Below the pieces are notes generated by a model. The model did not search any database. It saw nothing but the letters and a program-made list of their open reading frames with translations, and was not told the origin of the DNA. Position numbers and translations under genes: made by a program. From the NCBI GenBank assembly GCA_001796935.1, contig MGNX01000110.1:1-9093 (forward strand): a DNA stretch of 9,093 nt, written 5' to 3'. The DNA is from Chloroflexi bacterium RBG_16_60_22 (GTDB lineage: Bacteria; Chloroflexota; Dehalococcoidia; Dehalococcoidales; RBG-16-60-22). Shown piece by piece: positions 1 through 6,188 of this stretch; positions within the stretch are counted from its first letter, which is position 1, and each line of letters begins with the position of its first letter.

Positions 1-577
1 GGCGGTAATCGAGGGCGGCCGCCACGGTGGCGACGGCGAAGTGAGGCACGAAATAGTCGGGATAGGCAAACATGAACGATAGAGGGTCCCGGTCAGGCCA
101 GCCCGTAAAATGAACGAAACCGCCCAGGGCATTCAATTGCAGTCCCAGCCCGCCGAGCCTGCTGAACGGGCCGGTCTGGCCCTGGTTTGAAGTCCGCAGC
201 ATGATGATACCCGGCCTTATTTTTTTCAGGTCTTCATACCCCAGGCCCCATTTCTCCATGACACCCGGGTTGAAGTTCTCCGCCGTGATATCGGCCCAGG
301 CGACCAGTTTCCTGGCGACATCGCGTCCTTCCGGGTTGCCCAGGTCGAGGCTCACGGAGCACTTGTTGGGGTTACAGTAGGCGTAAAAACCCGAGCGGTC
401 GACCCCCGGCACGTTGTCTTTGTAGGGCATGGTTATCCTGAGACCGCCGGGCCTTTTCGCCGATTCGATGCGTACCACCGTCGCCCCGTAGTCGGCGAGC
501 GTCTTGGTCGCCAAAGGGCCGGCTATCCACCACGAGAAATCGGCAACCTTTATTCCCTCAAATGGCGCTTTCGTCAT
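1..577 (-). CDS. Family III (CaiB/BaiF) CoA-transferase, catalytic-type subunit, partial (C-terminus beyond window)
   Basis: The 192 N-terminal residues are present; the gene continues past the left edge. The opening MTKAPFEGIKVADFSWWIAG, then LADYGATVVRIES, the NPNKCSVSLDLGNPEGRDVARKL-type block and ITAENFNPGVMEKWGLGYEDL are hallmarks of formyl-CoA-transferase-like (family III) enzymes, which move CoA between carboxylic acids. In this family an Asp forms the mixed-anhydride intermediate (Asp169 in Oxalobacter FRC). Residue Asp174, in AYPDYFVPHFAVATVAAAL, aligns with it, so this copy looks catalytically competent. ATG at 577-575 is preceded by AAAGGAG with a short spacer. It starts 9 bp after the stop of the upstream CoA-transferase, so the two are almost certainly co-translated. 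The substrate cannot be read from sequence; the neighbouring mutase genes suggest a dicarboxylic acid. Confidence 0.93.
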   Translation of the reverse strand, partial: MTKAPFEGIKVADFSWWIAGPLATKTLADYGATVVRIESAKRPGGLRITMPYKDNVPGVDRSGFYAYCNPNKCSVSLDLGNPEGRDVARKLVAWADITAENFNPGVMEKWGLGYEDLKKIRPGIIMLRTSNQGQTGPFSRLGGLGLQLNALGGFVHFTGWPDRDPLSFMFAYPDYFVPHFAVATVAAALDYR

Positions 578-586
578 CGGCTCCTT

Positions 587-1825
587 TCAAATAACCCCGA
601 CCTGATTGAGACGGACAATTTCCCGGTCGGAAATGCCCAGCTGCCGGTAAATCTCCCGGTTGTGCTCCCCGATGAGCGGCGGTCGGCGCGGCTTCACGGT
701 GTCCGGCTCCGCCGTCCTGTAAAAAGCCCCGGGGTAGGTCAGCGTATCGGCCAGCTCCGGGTGGGCCACCTTGACCCAGAATTCCCTCGATTTGAGCTGA
801 GGGTCTGCCATGACATCCTTCGGGGAATATGCCGGGAATATCTTGATGCCCCTTTTCAGCCCTTCCCCGTAGAGCTCGAGCTTGTTGTGCTTCAGGAAGA
901 GTTGGCCGGCATACGCTTCCAGCCGGTCCTGCTCCTCCTGCACGGCCACGGCCAGGTCATAGCTCTCCCAGTCGAATTCTCTAAGGAAATCGTCGGCGAT
1001 GCCCTCTTCGTCGAGCCATGCCGCCAGCTGGCAGTTGCCCATGCTGACGCCGAGCCTCCCCCCGAATATCACGTAGGCAACGAAGCCGTCGCGGCACGGC
1101 CAGAGGATACGCTGTATGTTTCTCCCGAAGCGCCCGCTCAGCACCGAGCCCCGGCGCGACAGGTTAATCCCTTCCAGTTCCCAGTGAGCGACCGCGTTGG
1201 TCAGGGCCCAGGTGATACTGGCCTGGATGGAGACATCGACGTGCTGCCCTTCGCCCGTGCACGACCGGTGATAGTGAGCAATCATCGTGGAGGCCGCGGC
1301 GCTGGACCCGGCCAGCAGCCAGGACTGGGGAACGCTGACACGCAGCGGGGGACGGTCCGGGTAGCCGGTGATGTAGAGCAACCCCCCCATCGCCAGCAGC
1401 GTGATATCGGAACCCTTATAGTCGCGGTACGGGCCGCGCTGACCGAACGGCGTGATGGACGTCATGACAACCGAGGGATTAACGGCGCTGAGGGCCGGGT
1501 AGCCCAGTCCCAGCCCGTCCAGATAGCCCGCCGGAAAGGACTCGATGACGAAATCCGCCCCCGCCACCAGCTTCTTAAAGATATCTTTACCTTCCCCCGT
1601 CTCGATGTCCAGCGTAATGCCCTTCTTGTTAAGGTTGTAGGCAAACCAGTAAAGGCTCTTTTCCGGGTGCGGTATGTCGTGATAGAAAGGCCCTTGACGG
1701 CGCGAAGGGTCACCGCCGGGCCTTTCCACCTTGATGACCTCGGCGCCGAGGTCGGCGAGGACCTTGCCGCACAAAAAACCTTCCACGCCCGTTAAATCCA
1801 GGACCCTGCCGGAGAGAAGTGCCAC
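587..1825 (-). CDS. Family III (CaiB/BaiF) CoA-transferase homologue lacking the catalytic Asp
   Basis: This is a full-length family III CoA-transferase homologue (412 aa; the family is usually about 400-430). Family features are GRVLDLTGVEGFLCGKVLAD at the N-terminus, LGAEVIKVERPGGDPSR (27-42), the LNKKGITLDIETGEG block (65-79), DFVIESFPAGYLDGLGLGY (91-109), GQRGPYRDYKGSD (128-140) and CTGEGQHVDVSIQASITWAL (189-208). In the loop that normally carries the nucleophilic Asp, this protein reads VPQSWLLAGSSAA; Trp169 stands where Asp is expected and no acidic residue is nearby. It may be a non-catalytic partner of the downstream paralogue, as in heteromeric enzymes of this family, or a subgroup with different chemistry. 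The start is GTG, chosen because GGAGGT lies 8 nt upstream and the family N-terminus begins there. It is 36 bp after glmL, in the same operon. Confidence 0.93.
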   Translation of the reverse strand: MALLSGRVLDLTGVEGFLCGKVLADLGAEVIKVERPGGDPSRRQGPFYHDIPHPEKSLYWFAYNLNKKGITLDIETGEGKDIFKKLVAGADFVIESFPAGYLDGLGLGYPALSAVNPSVVMTSITPFGQRGPYRDYKGSDITLLAMGGLLYITGYPDRPPLRVSVPQSWLLAGSSAAASTMIAHYHRSCTGEGQHVDVSIQASITWALTNAVAHWELEGINLSRRGSVLSGRFGRNIQRILWPCRDGFVAYVIFGGRLGVSMGNCQLAAWLDEEGIADDFLREFDWESYDLAVAVQEEQDRLEAYAGQLFLKHNKLELYGEGLKRGIKIFPAYSPKDVMADPQLKSREFWVKVAHPELADTLTYPGAFYRTAEPDTVKPRRPPLIGEHNREIYRQLGISDREIVRLNQVGVI

Positions 1826-1833
1826 CCCAGGCT

Positions 1834-1839
1834 ACCTCC
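1834..1839 (-). promoter_or_regulatory. Shine-Dalgarno GGAGGT deciding a GTG start
   Basis: On the minus strand GGAGGT precedes GTG (1825-1823) by 8 nt. No ATG gives the conserved family N-terminus, so this site fixes the CoA-transferase start at a GTG codon. Confidence 0.75.
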
Positions 1840-1861
1840 AATCTTCCATAACGTTGCTCTT

Positions 1862-3271
1862 TTACGTCACTGCCGGGACGTGTCGCGGGGCCGGTTTATA
1901 CCTCGTCAAGTGGCCTTTCATCAGGGCCAGGGCGGCTTTCGGCTCCGTCTGCGCCAGCAGACCGGCGGCATAGAGGATATATTCCGTATCTACGTAGAAC
2001 CGGGGTGCCCTGGGCCGGAGTATATGGGGACTGGTCTCCCGGAACAGGACGGCATCCAGGATAGCCCCGGGGTCCCGGGAGAAGACGATGGGCCCGCCCG
2101 TGCCGACCACGTGGCGTACCTCCGTCAGGTCTTTGCCGCGCTGGACCGCCATCTCGCCCATCGGACCGTACACGATTTCCACCCGGCCCGCGTGCCGCTC
2201 CATGGCCACCTCGACGGCCACGGTCGCCAGCATCGTGTCGACGGAGTACTGCGCCGCGTTTTGGGGGAGCCGGCCAACCGCCGAGAGGCCCTCTATTGCT
2301 TCAGCATAGCTGTTATCCGGAAGTCGTCCCCTCAGTTTGAGCTGCTCTACCAGCGTGGTGATATTGTGCCTGACGCCGAGGTCGCCCTCCACGGTCCGCT
2401 TCACATACGGTTCGGGGAGACCCGTCACGATTACGTCGCCATGCGCGGGTCTCCCCGCGGCGACCGAGTGTACATCGGTGGTGGCGCCGCCGACATCGAC
2501 GACGATAACCTCGCCCAGCCCTTCCTCGTCCCGGTAACCTTCGGCCAGAAGTTGGGCGGCCGCCAGCACCGCGGAAGGCGTGGGCATGATGATATCTTTA
2601 ACTATGGCTCTGGCCCGGGCGATGCCCTTGGCTTCTATGATGTTCCTGATGAATATATCCCGTATTTCCCGGTTGCAGTGTTCCGTTTCCAGCCTGCCGA
2701 TCTCCGGCATAACGTTTTTGGTGAAGCGGACATTTTTTATACCGGTGTTGAAGATTTCCCTTATGCCGTCATACGCGGTCTTGTTGCCGGCCACGACGAT
2801 ATAGACTCTCCTGAGGTCAAGCCGGGAAAGCATCCGCGCGTTATGGGTGATAACCCTTTTGTCACCGCCGTCTGTCCCGCCGGCCAGCAGGATGATATCG
2901 GGGGAAATTTCTCCTATTTCGGTCAGTTCCCGGCTGGTAAGCTCGTAGGAATAGCAGCCGACAATCCTGGCACCGGCGCCCAGCGCCGCCCGGGTAGCGG
3001 CTTCGACGGTAAGCTCGGGCACAAAACCGATGGATACCACCCGCAGACCGCCGGCGGCGCTGCTGCAGGCGAGCGCTTCTTTCTCCTCCTCCGGTCCGGT
3101 GTGTGCGGCGGCGTCAATCTTCTCCAGAGCCTGCTTGAGGCCGATGGTTATATCTTCTTCAACGGTGGACGGGACCTGCGACCTCGCAAGTACTTCCCCT
3201 TTGCCCGAATCTACCGCGACGACCTTGGTGAACGTGCTCCCGAAATCGATGAGGAGCCTGACGTTTCCCAT
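1862..3271 (-). CDS. glmL: GlmL/MutL-type ASKHA ATPase associated with the B12 mutase
   Basis: 469 residues, close to the clostridial GlmL/MutL length of about 460. It has an actin/Hsp70-like nucleotide-binding core: phosphate-1 loop LLIDFGSTFTK (6-16), phosphate-2 loop VIVVDVGGATTD (255-266) and adenosine motif VVGTGGPIVF (388-397). SSAAGGLRVVSIGFVPELT (70-88) and DIILLAGGTDGGDK (125-138) are typical of the family. The protein is encoded between the two subunits of glutamate mutase in clostridia and is thought to act as a chaperone or reactivating factor that exchanges damaged cobalamin; that role is inferred from family context, not shown here. ATG at 3271 lies 20 bp after the glmS stop and is preceded by GGGGGTG. 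Its presence beside glmS and glmE supports a working adenosylcobalamin mutase. The long antisense frame over this gene is a codon-bias shadow. Confidence 0.95.
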   Translation of the reverse strand: MGNVRLLIDFGSTFTKVVAVDSGKGEVLARSQVPSTVEEDITIGLKQALEKIDAAAHTGPEEEKEALACSSAAGGLRVVSIGFVPELTVEAATRAALGAGARIVGCYSYELTSRELTEIGEISPDIILLAGGTDGGDKRVITHNARMLSRLDLRRVYIVVAGNKTAYDGIREIFNTGIKNVRFTKNVMPEIGRLETEHCNREIRDIFIRNIIEAKGIARARAIVKDIIMPTPSAVLAAAQLLAEGYRDEEGLGEVIVVDVGGATTDVHSVAAGRPAHGDVIVTGLPEPYVKRTVEGDLGVRHNITTLVEQLKLRGRLPDNSYAEAIEGLSAVGRLPQNAAQYSVDTMLATVAVEVAMERHAGRVEIVYGPMGEMAVQRGKDLTEVRHVVGTGGPIVFSRDPGAILDAVLFRETSPHILRPRAPRFYVDTEYILYAAGLLAQTEPKAALALMKGHLTRYKPAPRHVPAVT

Positions 3272-3291
3272 TAACGCACCCCCGGCAGCGG

Positions 3292-3717
3292 CTAAGCCTG
3301 GCGCTTAGCCTTCAAATCGTTTTTCAGGTCGGAGACTACGATGGCCATATCGACTTCCGGAGGGTATACCCGGTCGAACCCCATCCCCTTGAATTTCCGT
3401 TCGTCGTCCTCGAAGCGGTGCCGGCCCACCGCCAGGTTTCCGCCGAGGTAAAGAAGTACGTCTCCGAGTCCGGACTCGGTGCATTTCTCCTTGAACCCGG
3501 CCAGGTCGAGCTCGGCCATGCCGTAGAGCGAGCTGATGAGAATGGCGGCGGCGGCGGTCTCCTGGGCAACCTTGATGAATTCCTCCGCCGGGGTAAGCCC
3601 TCCGAGCTCGATGACTTTATATCCCTGCTCCATCAGGTACCGGGACAACAGCTTGATACCGATGACATGGGAGTCCTGCCCTACGGTTCCGGTCACTATG
3701 GTTGCTTTTTCTGCCAT
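3292..3717 (-). CDS. glmS: B12-binding small subunit of a glutamate-mutase-type enzyme
   Basis: 141 residues (clostridial GlmS is 137), a single Rossmann-like cobalamin-binding domain. The signature GQDSHVIG (13-20) is the DxHxxG motif, with His17 as the expected lower axial Co ligand and Asp15 its partner. The other nucleotide-loop contacts are present: LISSLYGMAELD (60-71, Ser62) and LLYLGGNLAVG (88-98). The C-terminal GMGFDRVYPPEV block matches GlmS. It should bind adenosylcobalamin base-off/His-on at the interface with the large subunit. ATG at 3717 is preceded by AAAAGGGG, spacing 8 nt. The 135-bp gap to the upstream glmE is filled by a repeat; without that repeat the gap would be about 15 bp. 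Confidence 0.95.
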   Translation of the reverse strand: MAEKATIVTGTVGQDSHVIGIKLLSRYLMEQGYKVIELGGLTPAEEFIKVAQETAAAAILISSLYGMAELDLAGFKEKCTESGLGDVLLYLGGNLAVGRHRFEDDERKFKGMGFDRVYPPEVDMAIVVSDLKNDLKAKRQA

Positions 3718-3733
3718 CTTAACAACCCCTTTT

Positions 3734-3743
3734 TACGAAAAGC
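3734..3743. repeat. Direct repeat TACGAAAAGC, copy 1 (putative target-site duplication)
   Basis: Exact 10-bp match to 3854-3863, lying just upstream of the glmS ribosome-binding site in the direction of transcription. Confidence 0.6.
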
Positions 3744-3853
3744 GTCTTTGCCTTAAAAGTACTTCAACCGTGTCACCCTGAGCGTAGCGAAGGGTCTAGG
3801 GGCGGCGGGGATTCTTCGTCACTTCGTTCCTCAGAATGACATTTGGGGCGTGC
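3744..3853. mobile_element. Small palindromic repeat inserted between glmE and glmS, with 10-bp target duplication
   Basis: This 110-bp segment is bracketed by two exact copies of TACGAAAAGC (3734-3743 and 3854-3863). Its core (3772-3840) has imperfect inverted ends, GTCACCCTGAG and CTCAGAATGAC, and reads like the dispersed intergenic repeat GTCATTCTGAG...GAAGAATC found in many bacterial genomes (known pattern, recalled). Removing the segment plus one duplicate leaves glmE ending in TCG-TAA and the glmS ribosome site directly behind it. The present glmE stop TAG takes its G from the element. There is no coding capacity. Whether it moves as a non-autonomous (MITE-like) element is inference. 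Confidence 0.6.
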
Positions 3854-5355
3854 TACGAAAAGCCTCCCCGGGGTCGATTATACCCTCGGGAAGCCGGCTC
3901 TCCTTTTATCTTGCCTTTACTGAACGCCCAGAAGTCCTGAATGACCGCGTTGAGGTCCATCTTGCGCCCTTCCGCCTGTTCCCGCTCCGCTACCTTTTCC
4001 CGGTGGAACTCTCTGGCCTCTTCGGGGATGGGCAGGTTACCGAAATCGAGGTAGCGGCAGGCCCCTTGATTATCCCTGATACCCAGCACCTTCGACTTGA
4101 GATTAACATTGCTCGAAAGCGGGCAATCGATGGCGCCGGTCTGCACGCCCTTCTCAAAGCCGACCGCCACGTCGCCGTCTCCCAGGTCCAGCACCCGGTC
4201 CATTATCGCCCTGACCTCGAGCTCGGTGATTCTTTCCTCGGTCTTTATCGATGCAATGTCCAGGTCGATTTTCTGGGCCCGGATAACATCGAAAATAAAC
4301 CTGGCCGCTCGGTAGCTCACCGCATGCGCTTCCTTGGAGGGTATACCGGCCGCTTCGTCGATTGTCCGCACGTAGACGATTTCACCTTGGGCCAGCGCCG
4401 CCACCGTGGCGCTGTAGCCGAGAAAACCGAACGACATCCCCGTATCCTGCGGATGGGGGAACAGGGGCACCTGGTCCAGGGCCAGGCCGGGAACGATGAC
4501 GTCCCCGTAGCCGAATTTATCCAGGTACTCCCTCATCAGTTTTCGCAGTACCCGCGCCCAGGCGATGTCCTGCGCCAGGTGACCGAACATGGATATACGG
4601 GGGATAACGCTTTTCACGCCCTGTTCGGCGCCCAGCATGCCGACGATGATAACGCTGGCGATATCGACGCTCATGGGAAACTGAAGATTGGCATTTATCC
4701 CGTCAGTGTCATTGGCGATGGTAACGCCTCTTTCCGCGTAGTAGCCAATCAGGCGCTGGATGTACTGGTATTCCTCGATGGACTCGGCGGCGGTGGTCTT
4801 TTTCTCGTACCAGCCGAACGTCAGCAGGGGGTCGACGAGGGCGGCGGTGATGCCGGAGGCGAAGGCGATTTCAGCCATTAACCTGATTCCGCCGATGTTG
4901 GTCAACCGCTGGTTCAGTGCGGCCTCGGTGTTTTCCACGACTTTCCTGGTGTTCGGCACGCCATGGATGACCGTTGGGTAGCCGTTTAGCTTCGGCTGAC
5001 CGGCTTTGATGCTTGCCTCCAGCCCCTGCTGGGCCTTGGCATACTGCCCGAGGCGGCAGTAGCTGTCCGGGGTGAGAGGAATCACGGGGAGACCGGCTTC
5101 AAATAACGCTTTATTAAGTTCAATCTCCTGCTCCAGGATGGGCGTGCCACCCCTGGGGAAAATGACGGTCCTGCCTTCCCGGTGCAGCTTCTGCATTACC
5201 CTGGTAAAGTTCTTATAGTCGGGTAGTCCTTTGTGGTATTCCACCGCCTCCTCGAAGTCGACCTCTTTGCCGGTCGGCCACCGGGAAAGCACGTCTTTTC
5301 TTTCGTTAAGAAACCTGTCTTCTTCCCACTTCTTGTTGCGGACGGTAATCTCCAT
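3853..5355 (-). CDS. glmE: Glutamate mutase large-subunit homologue (GlmE/MutE family) with altered active site
   Basis: 500 residues (clostridial GlmE is 483), alignable from end to end: KKW..E.F...R..VL..WPTGKEVD at the N-terminus, LNGYP (123-127), RLMAEI (158-163), QYIQRLIGYYAERGV (198-212), AEQGVKS (243-249), EAAGIPSKEAH, IRDNQGACRYLDFGNLP near the end. These enzymes carry out AdoCbl-radical carbon-skeleton rearrangement on a TIM barrel, with GlmS bringing the cofactor. Compared with C. cochlearium GlmE as I recall it, the arginines Arg66, Arg100 and Arg149 are kept as Arg68, Arg101 and Arg150, and Tyr181 as Tyr183. Glu171, the amino-group contact and base, becomes Leu173, and Tyr177 becomes Thr179. 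Of the two ribose contacts, Lys326 becomes Arg and Glu330 is kept. It is therefore clearly a mutase of this class but may not use glutamate. ATG at 5355 follows AAGGGGTG, 20 bp after the upstream stop. A C-terminal tail of about 15 residues exceeds GlmE. Confidence 0.93.
   Translation of the reverse strand: MEITVRNKKWEEDRFLNERKDVLSRWPTGKEVDFEEAVEYHKGLPDYKNFTRVMQKLHREGRTVIFPRGGTPILEQEIELNKALFEAGLPVIPLTPDSYCRLGQYAKAQQGLEASIKAGQPKLNGYPTVIHGVPNTRKVVENTEAALNQRLTNIGGIRLMAEIAFASGITAALVDPLLTFGWYEKKTTAAESIEEYQYIQRLIGYYAERGVTIANDTDGINANLQFPMSVDIASVIIVGMLGAEQGVKSVIPRISMFGHLAQDIAWARVLRKLMREYLDKFGYGDVIVPGLALDQVPLFPHPQDTGMSFGFLGYSATVAALAQGEIVYVRTIDEAAGIPSKEAHAVSYRAARFIFDVIRAQKIDLDIASIKTEERITELEVRAIMDRVLDLGDGDVAVGFEKGVQTGAIDCPLSSNVNLKSKVLGIRDNQGACRYLDFGNLPIPEEAREFHREKVAEREQAEGRKMDLNAVIQDFWAFSKGKIKGEPASRGYNRPRGGFS
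3854..3863. repeat. Direct repeat TACGAAAAGC, copy 2 (putative target-site duplication)
   Basis: Exact 10-bp match to 3734-3743. On the minus strand it encodes the last residues of the GlmE homologue (Phe-Ser) and the first two bases of its stop codon. Confidence 0.6.
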
Positions 5356-5375
5356 TTCACCCCTTAGATGCAGAT

Positions 5376-5774
5376 TTACTCGTGTTTCCTGACTTTTTTA
5401 TCTTCTTCTTCAACTTTCATAAAAGCGGCCAGCGCCACCCCGAAAGCCGGTACCCCACCCGGTACAATCGTCGTTTTGATTGCATCGAGGACTTCCTGCC
5501 TGGTGGCCCCGAGCTGTAGCGCCCGCTTGATGTGCAGGTATACCGCGTTATCCTGTCCCCTGAAGGCGAGAATACCGATGGCGATGAACTCCCGGAACTT
5601 TGCCGGCAGCGCCTTCCCGTCCGCCAGGGCCATCTCGTAGAGGGCATCGTAGGCCTCCATGAAGTCGGTATCATTTTCGACCATATAGGTCCAGGCGGGA
5701 GGCATATAGCCCCTTTCTTTCTTCATCTTCCTGATGAGCTTCTGCTTTTTCCCTGGCTTATCATCGCTATCCAT
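5376..5774 (-). CDS. Carboxymuconolactone decarboxylase (CMD/AhpD-fold) family protein, no redox cysteines
   Basis: 132 residues forming one all-helical CMD-like domain. Recognisable pieces are LPAKFREFIAIGILAFRGQDNAVYLHIKRALQLGATRQEVLDAIKT and the Gly-Pro-rich VPGGVPAFGVALAAF. In AhpD-type members a CxxC lies a few residues before the His. Here the two Cys positions are Gln and Ala (GQDNAVYLH), and the protein has no cysteine at all, so thiol-peroxidase or disulfide chemistry is excluded. It could be a decarboxylase-type or other lyase/isomerase member, or a small accessory protein; the family label does not settle this. The charged N-terminus (KPGKKQKLIRKMKKERGY) is not a signal peptide. 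ATG at 5774 follows AAGGAG with 7-8 nt spacing. It is the first gene of the mutase operon, 20 bp before glmE. Confidence 0.85.
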   Translation of the reverse strand: MDSDDKPGKKQKLIRKMKKERGYMPPAWTYMVENDTDFMEAYDALYEMALADGKALPAKFREFIAIGILAFRGQDNAVYLHIKRALQLGATRQEVLDAIKTTIVPGGVPAFGVALAAFMKVEEEDKKVRKHE

Positions 5775-5868
5775 CGTGTTTCTCCTTGTTTATGATTCGC
5801 GTAAATGAACTGGCGGCATACATCGGGCGCGGGTTGGTACTTCTGCCTTGTCCACGGGAACTGCTTGA

Positions 5869-5897
5869 AATATGCCATAATTTCCCGGTCCGGTCAA
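5869..5897 (-). promoter_or_regulatory. Candidate sigma-70 promoter of the mutase/CoA-transferase operon
   Basis: On the minus strand TTGACC (5897-5892) and CATATT (5874-5869) are separated by exactly 17 bp. They match the -35 consensus at 5 of 6 and the -10 at 4 of 6 positions. Transcription would start near 5862, giving a leader of about 88 nt before the first ATG. I see no B12-box or other riboswitch signature in that leader. Confidence 0.5.
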
Positions 5898-5918
5898 GGT
5901 CTCGGCTGTAGCAAACCC

Positions 5919-5941
5919 CCTTAAATGAGTTTTTCTTAAGG
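5919..5941. promoter_or_regulatory. Inverted repeat CCTTAA-N11-TTAAGG upstream of the operon promoter
   Basis: Two perfect 6-bp half-sites lie about 20 bp upstream of the candidate -35 box, a plausible regulator site. Half-sites this short can occur by chance, and no regulator gene is in the window. Confidence 0.2.
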
Positions 5942-6188
5942 AATTTCCGATTTCATTATCGATTCTATCGGTTTTCAGCCCTCTCTCAAGGTTTACAGGT
6001 GGCGTATAATACGGGCTAAAAGGGCACCACCGGCGTCTTGACAAGATAATGTAATCAACTCAAGTATCCGTTACGAGTTGTGCCCTGAATCCTGACCAAT
6101 CGGATTATCTGTTCCGCAGGGGGACCAAGGGGTTGAGGTAGAAAAGGTTTCCCTGCGCCGGTAAATGCTTTATAATAAGAATAGAGCC

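Larger units (their letters stand above)
5775..6188. other. Divergent intergenic region, about 410 bp, no convincing gene
   Basis: It holds the minus-strand promoter near 5869-5897 and the inverted repeat at 5919-5941. On the plus strand there are two TATAAT hexamers (6005-6010, 6171-6176) and one TTGACA (6038-6043), none with a good partner at normal spacing. The TATAAT at 6171-6176 would start transcription about 6 nt before the ATG at 6189, giving a nearly leaderless message. An 84-codon minus-strand frame here lacks a ribosome site and family-like content and contains the operon promoter, so it is not called. Confidence 0.6.

Noticed and set aside
662..1795. 377-codon plus-strand frame opposite the CoA-transferase gene
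   Set aside because: Arg/Pro-rich shadow translation of a clear family III CoA-transferase on the other strand.
1880..3274. 464-codon plus-strand frame opposite glmL
   Set aside because: It is antisense to a full-length, motif-complete GlmL with a ribosome site; the translation has no recognisable domain.
3850..4881. 343-codon plus-strand frame opposite glmE
   Set aside because: It is antisense to the GlmE homologue, which aligns along its full length; the frame has no ribosome site or family features.
5775..5868. Cobalamin riboswitch in the leader of the mutase operon
   Set aside because: The roughly 90-nt leader is too short for one and shows no B12-box-like sequence.
6005..6043. Plus-strand promoter from TATAAT (6005-6010) or TTGACA (6038-6043)
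   Set aside because: Neither hexamer has a partner at 16-18 bp matching better than 3 of 6 positions, so I did not list either as a promoter.
5790..6044. 84-codon minus-strand frame upstream of the CMD-fold gene
   Set aside because: It has no ribosome site or recognisable content, and it contains the best candidate promoter of the operon.
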